A stretch of DNA of 64,000 nucleotides from an uncultured Oligoflexia bacterium (GTDB lineage: Bacteria > Bdellovibrionota > Bacteriovoracia > Bacteriovoracales > Bacteriovoracaceae), in NCBI GenBank assembly GCA_913058265.1, contig CAJXPQ010000007.1, positions 49,933-113,932 on the forward strand. Direction: 5' to 3'. Every line of letters starts with the position of its first letter. Within the stretch, counting starts at the first letter, position 1. The notes under the pieces are model-generated. The model saw only the letters and a program-made list of their open reading frames with translations. It was not told where the DNA came from and did not search any database. The position numbers and the translations under genes were made by a program. Positions 20,429 through 28,185 of this stretch are shown here, in pieces.

Positions 20429-20504
20429 AGTTTCTCCTTAATCCGTGTCGTGTGGTGTCATTAGGATCTAATAATATATAAAATGTTGATAAAGTTTCTC
20501 TCAT
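20418..20504 (-). CDS. Candidate 28-residue leader ORF overlapping nrdB
   Basis: ATG at 20502-20504 has AGGAG (20513-20517) exactly 8 nt upstream, as good a ribosome site as that of nrdB itself. The frame begins [10 protein letters not shown], ends RRNYVC and stops at TAA (20418-20420), overlapping the nrdB ATG by 11 nt in another frame. Translation through it would carry ribosomes over the nrdB ribosome site. It could couple riboswitch-controlled initiation to nrdB translation. No homology is claimed; it may be fortuitous. Confidence 0.4.
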   Translation of the reverse strand: MRETLSTFYILLDPNDTTRHGLRRNYVC

Positions 20505-20529
20505 TCAATGTTCTCCTCGGAACTTTAAT

Positions 20530-20706
20530 TATCATACCGGGACCTGACTTGTGGTTGTCTCATTTACCACTTACAGTTGCGGGACAGTTTCGGATTTAAA
20601 CCGAATTCACCAAATATGACTGTGTAAATAGAGTAAAGAATCGAAGCTTGTTTGCCTAGGAAAAATTTCTGACATTTTCTCATTTATTGGAATATGTCGT
20701 GGTATC
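20530..20706 (-). promoter_or_regulatory. Cobalamin riboswitch in the nrdB-nrdA leader
   Basis: On the minus strand the conserved core is plain: GGTGAA, then the P3 hairpin TTCGG/CCGAA (plus 20601-20605 and 20589-20593) around a TTTAAAT loop. Next comes CTGTCCCGCAACTGTAAG (plus 20570-20587), matching the near-invariant CTGxCCCGCAACTGTAA of cobalamin riboswitches. A short GTGGT/ACCAC hairpin (20551-20570) and AGTCAGG (20543-20549), the start of the B12 box, follow. ATACC (20701-20705) and GGTAT (20534-20538) can close P1. The peripheral P6 arm seems absent, so this is a compact variant. The 5' limit and the expression platform are uncertain. Confidence 0.85.
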
Positions 20707-20729
20707 ATGGCCTTAACGCAGCCTTAACA

Positions 20730-20745
20730 ACACAAGATATAGTAA
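20730..20745. promoter_or_regulatory. NrdR-box-like operator upstream of the nrd leader
   Basis: ACACAAGATATAGTAA matches 13 of 16 positions of the NrdR consensus palindrome ACACWATATATWGTGT. It lies just upstream of the riboswitch, where the nrdB promoter should be. NrdR boxes usually come in pairs about 31 bp apart; the second site at the right distance (near 20761) is poor. Confidence 0.4.
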
Positions 20746-20829
20746 TGGCGCTTTACGTATAAAATAGATTTATTTTACGCACACCTCGTCAAACTTGCTT
20801 AATTAAATGAAAGTTATAGAATCTATATT

Positions 20830-21051
20830 ATGACAAGAACTCGATTAATTATGACAATGATCACGATGCTGGCTTTGGCCTACGGAGTGATGGAAATAAA
20901 GTCTTTTTTAAATGTAAATTTTGTAGAAAATGACACGCCGGTTAAGCATAAATTAAATAAATTTCTTAATGGCGAAGTACCAAATCAAGTTAAAAAACAA
21001 CAAAAACATGATTTAGAACGCTCAGGACAGCTCCAGAAACAACAGGAATAG
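20830..21051 (+). CDS. Possible small single-span membrane protein
   Basis: 73 codons starting MTRTRLIMTM. A hydrophobic N-terminal segment (about 6-24) is followed by a charged, Lys/Gln-rich tail. No Shine-Dalgarno is visible before the ATG; the AT-rich TATATT directly upstream would suit a leaderless mRNA. The last 62 bp overlap the 3' end of the convergent CTP-transferase-like gene, where both sequences are constrained. No homologue recognised; it may not be real. Confidence 0.35.
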   Translation: MTRTRLIMTMITMLALAYGVMEIKSFLNVNFVENDTPVKHKLNKFLNGEVPNQVKKQQKHDLERSGQLQKQQE

Positions 21052-21631
21052 TTAAATTATCATCAATATTAAATGCACTAAGCAACTCTGATAATGCCCC
21101 AAATACTGCACCTAAAAAAGCAAACATAATAATGTTAGGTGATTCAATTCCTTTTATAAAACAATAAGAAATAGCTATAACAAAGCATGTAATAAACGCT
21201 GCAACAGTTCCTTGTAAGGTTTTATTTGGTAGTAATTTATCCTTACCAAAGGCCACACCAAAGACTGATGCCATTGGATCTGCAAAAACAAGAAAAAGAA
21301 TTGAGAGTATAGCAATATCTTCTTGATACATAAAAATACTGAGTGCCGCACCCAGTGCATAGAAAGGCAAGCCTGAGAAACTTAATTTTTCCGAAGTTCT
21401 CATTATTGGACCAAAGAATACTGCAAGAGTTTCATTGAGATCTGGGTTTTTAAATCGAGAAAAATCCAGTACAAAGCCCACAAGAGAAATGGCCAAGGCA
21501 ATGAATCCCCAGTAAAGAATTTCCAAATCAAACAAATGATAACAAAACAAACAGATCACACCACATAATACATGCCACAGTCTCCTCACAAGATGGATAT
21601 CGGATCTTTTAGCTAGTGTATTATCGTCCAT
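20990..21631 (-). CDS. CTP-transferase/dolichol-kinase-like membrane protein
   Basis: About 213 residues and 6-7 hydrophobic helices. The segment FADPMASVFGVAFGKDKL, then NKTLQGT, matches the conserved motif (ADPxAxxxGxxxGxxK...NKTxxG) of the SEC59/DGK1 and CDP-diglyceride synthase-like CTP_transf_1 group. Such enzymes phosphorylate polyprenols, phytol or diacylglycerol with CTP, or activate lipids as CDP derivatives. The frame also offers a TTG six codons earlier, but ATG at 21631 with GGGAG 11 nt upstream is preferred. The lipid substrate is unknown. Confidence 0.75.
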   Translation of the reverse strand: MDDNTLAKRSDIHLVRRLWHVLCGVICLFCYHLFDLEILYWGFIALAISLVGFVLDFSRFKNPDLNETLAVFFGPIMRTSEKLSFSGLPFYALGAALSIFMYQEDIAILSILFLVFADPMASVFGVAFGKDKLLPNKTLQGTVAAFITCFVIAISYCFIKGIESPNIIMFAFLGAVFGALSELLSAFNIDDNLTIPVVSGAVLSVLNHVFVVF

Positions 21632-21761
21632 TATGAAATGCTCTCCCAATTCAGAATTGCGCTATTTTGCTTTTAAAACTAGATTTTATATCTATAATAG
21701 AGCAAGGGCAAATCTTCATTGAAGATGATTTATAACCCTAAGTATAAAAAAAAGATAATGT

Positions 21762-22709
21762 ATGAGTTTGAGTGAACAAATTAATAATTCGGGAGACCTC
21801 ATCGGTCATGAGCGCAGATGTAAAGTTTGGGCAATTGGTGGTGGTAAAGGTGGAGTTGGGAAAAGTCTTGTTACGGCCAATACCTCAATCTGTCTTGCCC
21901 TAATGGGATATAAAGTTGTTACTGTTGACCTCGATCTTGGAGGAGCAAATATGCACACCTGTCTGGGTATTCCTATTCCGGACAAAACTCTTTCCGATTA
22001 TATTTCTAAAAAAATCACAAACTTTGATGATCTTCTTGTCCCAACTCCTATCAAAAACCTACATATTATATCTGGGGCCCAAGACGAACTTGGAATCGCA
22101 AACTTAAAACAAATGCATAAGAATAAAATTTTATCAAAGCTCAATAGTATCGATGCTGATTATGTCTTGCTAGACCTTGGGGCGGGTACAACTTTTAACA
22201 CTCTTGATTTTTTTATAAGCGCTGACAAAGGAATTCTTGTAATCCTTCCTGAGCCTACTTCAATTGAAAATACTTACCGTTTTATAAAGTCCGTTTATCA
22301 CAGAAGACTAAAAATGATTGAGGAGTTACTAGATATACAACCTCTGATAAGTCAGGCAATGAATGCGAAGTTGAATTCTCCCCAATCAACGCCTATTGAC
22401 CTTGTAAAAAGAATTATAGAAATAAACCCTGAGATGGGAACAAAACTGCAACATGAAATAGCTAAATTCCGTCCACAAATAATTATGAATCAAATTAGAA
22501 GTCAAAATGATATTGATATCGGCTTTTCAATTCAAAGTGTTTGCAAAAGATACTTTGGGATCGACATGGATTATGTTGGATTTCTAGATTATGACTCTAC
22601 AGTTTGGCAGTCTGTTAAAAAAAGAAAACCATTATTAATGGAGTTTCCGAACTCTAGACTGGTAAATAACTTTGATCGTATTGTACACAAGCTACTCGAA
22701 CTAAATTAG
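21762..22709 (+). CDS. MinD/FlhG-type ParA-family ATPase
   Basis: 315 residues. A deviant Walker A GGKGGVGKS lies at 27-35, switch I region DLDLGGAN follows at about 56-63, and a LLDLGAGT switch II at about 134-141. The family includes MinD (septum placement), FlhG/YlxH (flagellar number) and related polar-positioning ATPases. FlhG is favoured by the long C-terminal part, but no flhF is adjacent and the C-terminal membrane helix of MinD is not obvious. It heads a tight plus operon; the next gene is a J-like/RodZ-like fusion. A TATAAT at 21693-21698 may be the -10 site. Confidence 0.75.
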   Translation: MSLSEQINNSGDLIGHERRCKVWAIGGGKGGVGKSLVTANTSICLALMGYKVVTVDLDLGGANMHTCLGIPIPDKTLSDYISKKITNFDDLLVPTPIKNLHIISGAQDELGIANLKQMHKNKILSKLNSIDADYVLLDLGAGTTFNTLDFFISADKGILVILPEPTSIENTYRFIKSVYHRRLKMIEELLDIQPLISQAMNAKLNSPQSTPIDLVKRIIEINPEMGTKLQHEIAKFRPQIIMNQIRSQNDIDIGFSIQSVCKRYFGIDMDYVGFLDYDSTVWQSVKKRKPLLMEFPNSRLVNNFDRIVHKLLELN

Positions 22710-22718
22710 GAAAGTTAC

Positions 22719-23477
22719 ATGAGCATGCAAGAAAAAAATAATTATTATGAAGTTTTAGAAGTTGAAACAGATTCAACATTACAAGATATTAGAAGTGCCT
22801 ATACCAGAGCAAAGAATGCTTACTCAACTGACTCTGTGGCATTATATTCCCTCATGAGCCCCGAAGAATGCTCAGAAGTATTACAACAGATTGAAGAAGC
22901 TTACTCCATTCTGGGAGCCGCAGATAAAAGACGTGAATATGACATGGCGCGAGGGTTAAATCAAGCCCATACTCCAGAAGGCTTTCACGAAGAGATAATG
23001 AGTCGTGTTGATTACGCTCCTCAAAAATCACTAACCAAAGAGCCGACTCCAGACAGAGAGTTTGAGCAAGTTCTTCAAGAAAAAGCACAGAAAGAAGAGT
23101 TCCAATATCAACAAGAGCATTCCCTTAAAAACAGGGCTACTGTATCTAAAGTTCAAGCATATAAGAAATTCGGACTGGCTTACGAACAAAATGTCGATTT
23201 TGAACAAGAAATAGAAAACTCTAATAATTTCACAGGTGAATTCCTAAAAAGAATTAGAGACTATAAACATGTAACTGTAGAGCGAATGGCAGAGATGACA
23301 AGAATCTCTAAAACTTATATTAGAAGCATTGAAGACGATGATTTCTCTAAACTACCAGCAGATGTTTATACCAGAGGTTTTGTTTATCAATATGCAAAAT
23401 GCTTAAAGCTAAACCCTGATTTAGTTGCTACCTCATATATAAATCATCTTAGGCAATTAAAAAATCCAACTACTTAA
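22719..23477 (+). CDS. J-domain-like protein fused to a RodZ-type helix-turn-helix
   Basis: 252 residues. Residues ~8-75 follow the J-domain pattern (YYEVLEV, DIRSAYTRAKNAY, IEEAYSILGAADKRREYD), but the essential HPD tripeptide is STD, so stimulation of DnaK is unlikely. Residues ~175-245 match the RodZ N-terminal helix-turn-helix (HTH_25): GEFLKRIRDYK, MAEMTRISKTYIRSIEDDDFSKLP, YTRGFVYQYAKCL. A charged linker joins them. No membrane helix is present, unlike RodZ. It sits 9 bp after the MinD/FlhG-like gene. A spatial-organisation or adaptor role is a plausible inference. Confidence 0.8.
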   Translation: MSMQEKNNYYEVLEVETDSTLQDIRSAYTRAKNAYSTDSVALYSLMSPEECSEVLQQIEEAYSILGAADKRREYDMARGLNQAHTPEGFHEEIMSRVDYAPQKSLTKEPTPDREFEQVLQEKAQKEEFQYQQEHSLKNRATVSKVQAYKKFGLAYEQNVDFEQEIENSNNFTGEFLKRIRDYKHVTVERMAEMTRISKTYIRSIEDDDFSKLPADVYTRGFVYQYAKCLKLNPDLVATSYINHLRQLKNPTT

Positions 23478-24448
23478 TGAATCATCAAGAAACGATTCTA
23501 TTAGTGATCACAGCACAAGATTGTGAGGAGTTTAAGCGCCTAGACGCCTATCTCGCAGCAAAGATACCAGACTATAGTCGTAATCTTATAAAAAAAATGT
23601 TCCTTGAAGGTAAATTCACATCCACAAGCAAAATTGAATTAAAAAAAATGCCCAAGCCAGAAACTGAAGTTGTTTTCTTAATCCCGGAAATTATCGATAC
23701 GGGAATAGAGCCCCAAGATATTCCTCTTAATATTCTTTTTGAAGATGAATACTTAATGGTCATAGACAAGCCTGCAGGGTTAGTCGTACATCCAGCTCCA
23801 GGGAACCCTGACGGCACCCTGGTCAATGCGATTCTTTTTCACTGCAAAGACCTACAGGGTATTGGAAATGAAAATAGACCGGGCATAGTTCACAGACTTG
23901 ATAAAGGTACCAGTGGAGTTATGGTGGTGGCCAAAGAAAGAAAAACTCACGAGGGACTCGTAGATTTATTTTCCCAACATGATATTGAAAGAAAATATGA
24001 AGCGATAGCTCTTGGTAAAAGACTTCCTGAAGAAAGAAAAATGGAGTCTATGATTGGTAGAAATCAAAACAATAGACTAAAAATGACAACCAAGGTGATT
24101 CAAGGAAAGAAAGCAATTACTTTTCTAAAAACTACAGAAGTATTCGAGCGTTTCACCCATGTTGAGTTACAACTTGAAACGGGCCGAACTCATCAGATAA
24201 GGGTTCATCTCGCAGAAATTCTTAATGCTCCGATCTTAAATGATAAGACATACGGTAAAGAAAAAGAGGAAAGAACTCTTATGTCATTTGCTACTCGAAG
24301 ACTCCTTAAGAATTATGAGCATCCATTTCTTCATGCAAAAGTCCTAGGTTTTATTCATCCGATTACGAAAGAAAAACTTCGCTTTGAACAGGAACCACCG
24401 GCGCTATTTCAAGAGGTCTTGCAACAACTTAGAAGTGAAAATGAGTAA
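23477..24448 (+). CDS. RluD-family RNA pseudouridine synthase
   Basis: 323 residues. An S4-like RNA-binding segment at about 15-70 precedes the RluA-family catalytic domain. The catalytic motif HRLDKGTSG has its aspartate at 142. LETGRTHQIRVH and a conserved KTYG follow. The enzyme isomerises uridine in rRNA (RluD: helix 69 of 23S rRNA). The specific target is not provable from sequence, but the S4 plus catalytic layout favours RluD/RluC. The ATG overlaps the previous stop as TAATG, and the 3' end overlaps the next ATG by 8 nt. Confidence 0.88.
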   Translation: MNHQETILLVITAQDCEEFKRLDAYLAAKIPDYSRNLIKKMFLEGKFTSTSKIELKKMPKPETEVVFLIPEIIDTGIEPQDIPLNILFEDEYLMVIDKPAGLVVHPAPGNPDGTLVNAILFHCKDLQGIGNENRPGIVHRLDKGTSGVMVVAKERKTHEGLVDLFSQHDIERKYEAIALGKRLPEERKMESMIGRNQNNRLKMTTKVIQGKKAITFLKTTEVFERFTHVELQLETGRTHQIRVHLAEILNAPILNDKTYGKEKEERTLMSFATRRLLKNYEHPFLHAKVLGFIHPITKEKLRFEQEPPALFQEVLQQLRSENE

Positions 24449-25028
24449 ACTTTTAAGTGAGATTTTTTCTAGTGGCTTATTTGAGGTTTATTCCAGCAAA
24501 CCCTCACAGGAATTAATTCAAATTAATCAAGTTCATTCAAATATCGTAAAGACTTCTGAAGGTGAAAGCCTTGAGAAAATTGATGGTGATGGAATTATTA
24601 TCTCTTATAAAGACCTTGATCAAAAAATGCTCGCAATTAAGACCGCTGATTGCTTGCCCATCCTACTTTTAGGTGACGATAGCGCAGCACTAATTCACGC
24701 GGGCTGGAAAGGTCTTAGAGACTCTATTCTTATTGATCCAAAGATTAGTAAGCTTTCTCCAGTACATATATTTATTGGCCCTTCGATTTATAATTATGAA
24801 GTTACTAATGAATTTAGACAGAACTTTCCAGATAGCGATGCTTTTGAAGACAAATCCGGAAAGCTCTTCTTTAGCTTACAAAAAGAAGCACTCAGTCAAC
24901 TACGTCAAGCATATGTAAATGCAAATATTCAAGAAAGTCGTGTATGCACTTTAGAAAATAATCAATATAATAGCTACAGAAGAAATAAAACAAATGAGCG
25001 AAATTGGAATATATTTCGATTAAACTAA
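24441..25028 (+). CDS. pgeF: PgeF/YfiH-family (multicopper polyphenol oxidase-like) protein
   Basis: 195 residues. Conserved zinc-site residues appear as QVHS (His32), KTADCLP (Cys71) and HAGWKG (His86), and the C-terminal NSYRRNKTNERNW is diagnostic. PgeF removes misincorporated L-Ser from the muropeptide precursor UDP-MurNAc in E. coli; relatives are purine nucleosidases. The protein is shorter than the usual ~240 residues, mainly at the N-terminus. Starts earlier in the frame lie deep inside the upstream gene, so ATG at 24441 is chosen. Presence after an rluD-like gene matches the conserved rluD-yfiH order of many bacteria. Confidence 0.85.
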   Translation: MSKLLSEIFSSGLFEVYSSKPSQELIQINQVHSNIVKTSEGESLEKIDGDGIIISYKDLDQKMLAIKTADCLPILLLGDDSAALIHAGWKGLRDSILIDPKISKLSPVHIFIGPSIYNYEVTNEFRQNFPDSDAFEDKSGKLFFSLQKEALSQLRQAYVNANIQESRVCTLENNQYNSYRRNKTNERNWNIFRLN

Positions 25029-25041
25029 TAAGGGTCTTAGA

Positions 25042-26184
25042 ATGAATGAGAACAAGTCGTTAACACTCAACGGATTAAATCTACAAAACTTTTTATTTTT
25101 ACTATTATCTTTTGGAATGATGGGAGTAAGTCTTTATCTTACTAATCATTATTTTCAAACGATGTTCCCAGATGGGCTAGCTCAAAGTTCATCTCTGTGT
25201 GACATCAGTGATTATTTTAGTTGTGATAAGACAACGAGATCAATTTTTGGAACGATCTTAGGTGTACCAACTTCATTTTTTGGAGTGCTATTAGGGCTTA
25301 TGGGAATGATTACTTCCCTTACTAATTCTGCTGCCATTGAGAGAAATACAAAACTATTTTTTATAGTTAATGCTCTTGGTTGTTTGTTCTTACTAGGATA
25401 TTCACTTATTTCTCTCGGATCACTTTGTCCAATGTGTACCGCTTATTATGTCTTCTCTTTTGCCGCTCTGGCATTGTTACTGAAATATTCCAAGCTAGGT
25501 AATCGCTTTGAACCTCAAGTATTCGTACCTTTCTCTGTTGCCATGCTCATCTTATCTGGAATAATTGGTTACCAAGTCTCTTCTAAAAGTGAAAAGAATG
25601 TACAATTAACGAATAGTTATATTAAGCAATTTGAAGCGTTGAAAGACTATGGAGATCCGACTATTGAATCTCCTTTTAAGCTTCACGCTGCAACTGAAAA
25701 GTTTGCTGATGCACCCATTAGAATTTCTGTTTTCTCTGACTTTCAATGTCCTTATTGTCAAAAGGTTGGAGAGCAAATGATACCGATTATTGCTGAATTT
25801 AAAGAAAATATAAATATTCAATATATGTTCTACCCTCTTGATAAATCATGTAATGAGAAAATGGAAGGATCAATGCACGCTTATGCATGTCAGGCAGCTT
25901 ATCTAGCAGCATGTGATAAAGATAAATTCGTTGCTGTTCATGACTATATATTTGAAAATCAGTCTAGTATCTCTGCTGAAAACTTGAAGCTTTGGGAAGA
26001 GAAATTTGAACTAAGCGGATGCTTTGATAATGAAGTTAATAAGGCCCATATTCAGCAAACAATGAAGACTGGAGCTCAGTTTGGTTTACGTTCAACACCG
26101 ACGATAATTATTAACGGGAAAAAGATCGAAGGCTTAATTCCAACTATTCATTTAAGAGAAATTCTTAAAACGTTAATTAAATAA
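25042..26184 (+). CDS. VKOR-DsbA fusion disulfide oxidase
   Basis: 380 residues. Residues ~15-150 form a four/five-helix vitamin K epoxide reductase domain with the loop cysteines C53 and C61 and the quinone-side CPMC at 129-132. After another helix (~161-178), residues ~225-380 form a DsbA/thioredoxin domain with CPYC at 236-239 and a cis-Pro in STPTII. The VKOR part replaces DsbB, reoxidising the fused thioredoxin domain with quinone. This should be a self-contained periplasmic disulfide-forming system for the many secreted Cys proteins. It is in the same operon as pgeF (13-bp spacing). Confidence 0.88.
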   Translation: MNENKSLTLNGLNLQNFLFLLLSFGMMGVSLYLTNHYFQTMFPDGLAQSSSLCDISDYFSCDKTTRSIFGTILGVPTSFFGVLLGLMGMITSLTNSAAIERNTKLFFIVNALGCLFLLGYSLISLGSLCPMCTAYYVFSFAALALLLKYSKLGNRFEPQVFVPFSVAMLILSGIIGYQVSSKSEKNVQLTNSYIKQFEALKDYGDPTIESPFKLHAATEKFADAPIRISVFSDFQCPYCQKVGEQMIPIIAEFKENINIQYMFYPLDKSCNEKMEGSMHAYACQAAYLAACDKDKFVAVHDYIFENQSSISAENLKLWEEKFELSGCFDNEVNKAHIQQTMKTGAQFGLRSTPTIIINGKKIEGLIPTIHLREILKTLIK

Positions 26185-26185
26185 T

Positions 26186-26956
26186 ATGTACAAAATAATT
26201 GAGACCCATTGTCACTTAGACTATCTTAAAGACAAACCTTTAGAGGAAATTCTTAAAGAAGCAAGTGATAATGGTATTCAAAAGATTATGACCATTGCTG
26301 TTGAACCGGATAATTTTGATGCCGTTTTTAAACTTGCAAATACTTATGAGCAAATTTTTTGTTCCCAAGGAATCCATCCTCATGATGCGAAACTTTGTAC
26401 CGATGATGCGCTCTTTATTATAAAGGAGAGACAGTCTCACCCAAAGGTTTTGGCCGTTGGTGAAATTGGACTAGACTATCATTACGACAACTCTCCTAGA
26501 GAGAAGCAACAGGAAGTTTTCAAAGACCAACTTGAAATTGCCATTGAGACTAATAAACCCGTGGTTATTCACTCTAGAGATGCTGATGAAGACATGATCA
26601 CCATCTTAAACGAATATGCTCCTCAAATGAAAAGGAAAGGTGTGATACATAGCTTTACTGCTGGAGAAGAGTTGGCCCGGAGAGCACTCGAGTTGGGCTT
26701 TTATTTAGGATTCAACGGAATCATCACTTTTAAAAAAGCTGAAAATGTTCGTGATATAGTGAGACTCTGCCCTCTAGAAAGAATACTGCTCGAAACTGAT
26801 GCCCCCTTTCTAACTCCTATACCACACAGGGGAAAAGAGAATGCTCCAAAGAACATTCCTTTTATTTTGGAGAAAATTGCTGAAATCAAAGAAGTAGAAC
26901 CTAGGCTCATAGAAGAAACTTGTTATCAAAACTCAATCGATGCTTTTGGCTTTTAA
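26186..26956 (+). CDS. tatD: TatD-family metal-dependent hydrolase (DNase)
   Basis: 256 residues with all TatD metal-site motifs in order: THCHLD (His8 and His10), HPHDAK, GEIGLDYHYD, VIHSRDAD, HSFTAG and LETDAPFLTP. TatD proteins are Mg-dependent 3'-5' exonucleases and DNA-repair or RNA-quality nucleases. The start is 1 bp after the previous stop. The 3' end overlaps the YhaM-like gene by 4 bp in the convergent orientation, so it is the last gene of the plus operon. Confidence 0.9.
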   Translation: MYKIIETHCHLDYLKDKPLEEILKEASDNGIQKIMTIAVEPDNFDAVFKLANTYEQIFCSQGIHPHDAKLCTDDALFIIKERQSHPKVLAVGEIGLDYHYDNSPREKQQEVFKDQLEIAIETNKPVVIHSRDADEDMITILNEYAPQMKRKGVIHSFTAGEELARRALELGFYLGFNGIITFKKAENVRDIVRLCPLERILLETDAPFLTPIPHRGKENAPKNIPFILEKIAEIKEVEPRLIEETCYQNSIDAFGF

Positions 26957-28032
26957 ACTTTAAAGTCTTTTAAAGCATCTGCTAAAGCACCCTTAGTAGG
27001 CTTTGACTCTATTTTCTTACTCTTAGGCTTGTCTGTTTTTTCTTTTTCTCTCTCACCGCCGTCATTCGAAATAAACTCAGTATAAGTTGGAAGTTCATCC
27101 TTAAAAATAATTCGGTCAAGATGTTTAACAAACCCCGTCCAATGACCAGAGTTATTATCATTTCTCTTTACGGTTTCAAAAGAGTGCATTTTAGAATCCA
27201 TTAAATCTATTAAGTGAACTAGCATCGCCTCACTTGTTTGGGGAATTTTCGGAGAGCCATAAGCATACTCACCGTGGTGAGATAAAAGAATATGCTTCAA
27301 GTGAAGTTTCATTTGATAAGGAAAATCTTTAATTCTGTATGCGAAGCGGTCTAGTAACTCTACACCTTTAACCAGATGCCCCACTAGCTTTCCCTCTTCC
27401 GTATATTCGACATTCATATCACCGGTGAGTTCATAAATTTTACAAATATCATGAACAATAGCACCTGCAACAACATAACTCTGATTAACGCCATATACAT
27501 TTGATAAGCTCATAGCAAGGTTTGCACAACTCAATATATGCTCTAAAAGTCCACTCTGATAAGCATGATGGATTGACTTTCCTGCCTGCCATTTTTTTAC
27601 CCGTCTGGCGATTTCTTGATCAGTAAGCATTGAGTGAAGAAGTTCCTTTATATAAACATCTTTTAGCTCTGAGACGATTCCAAGTAGCTCATCATACATA
27701 TCTTCTTCTGATCGATCGCTTTTGTGAATGAATTCAGACATATCTAGCTCTGCTTTATCAACAGTATGAATATTTTGAACGATGAATTGCTTTCTTCCCT
27801 GAAACAGATTTACCTTTCCAGCGACACTCACAAAACTACCTTTTGGGCATGATTCAAATATATCCTCCGCCTTAGACCATGATCTCCCTTCAATATCTCC
27901 AGTGCCATCAGCAAGGACAATATTTAAGTACTTTTTCCCATCTCGGGCTTCGGCAACAGCTATATACTTCACAAGAAATATTGATTTCACTTCTTGCTTT
28001 GGAACTAAATCTTTCACTTTTAATCTTTCCAT
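26953..28032 (-). CDS. YhaM-type 3'-5' exoribonuclease with OB-fold and HD domains
   Basis: 359 residues. An N-terminal OB-fold nucleic-acid binding region (about 5-95) is followed by an HD phosphohydrolase domain: SIHHAYQSGLLEH at 153-165, His194-Asp195 in AIVHDICK, and HHGEYAYGSPKIPQTSEA. This order is that of Bacillus YhaM/CbfA, which degrade single-stranded RNA and DNA from the 3' end. The C-terminus is a Lys/Glu-rich tail. It is monocistronic, divergent from gap. The divergent spacer (28033-28185) should hold both promoters; a TATAAT on the minus strand at 28053-28060 is a candidate -10. Confidence 0.85.
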   Translation of the reverse strand: MERLKVKDLVPKQEVKSIFLVKYIAVAEARDGKKYLNIVLADGTGDIEGRSWSKAEDIFESCPKGSFVSVAGKVNLFQGRKQFIVQNIHTVDKAELDMSEFIHKSDRSEEDMYDELLGIVSELKDVYIKELLHSMLTDQEIARRVKKWQAGKSIHHAYQSGLLEHILSCANLAMSLSNVYGVNQSYVVAGAIVHDICKIYELTGDMNVEYTEEGKLVGHLVKGVELLDRFAYRIKDFPYQMKLHLKHILLSHHGEYAYGSPKIPQTSEAMLVHLIDLMDSKMHSFETVKRNDNNSGHWTGFVKHLDRIIFKDELPTYTEFISNDGGEREKEKTDKPKSKKIESKPTKGALADALKDFKV

Positions 28033-28185
28033 TTAACTTTCCTTTCAAAAATATCTTCTTATTATACATAAATTCATTTCTTTCACATGGTTGCACCGCA
28101 AAAACGACCTTATTTGCAGTATTTAGGGTATTCAAATGGGGCCAATTATGGCATATTGGGCTAAATTTTTAAAAAGGTGGTGACA

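Noticed and set aside
20589..20605. TTCGG/CCGAA hairpin as an isolated terminator or operator
   Set aside because: It has no T run, and with its flanks it is the P3 helix of the cobalamin riboswitch.
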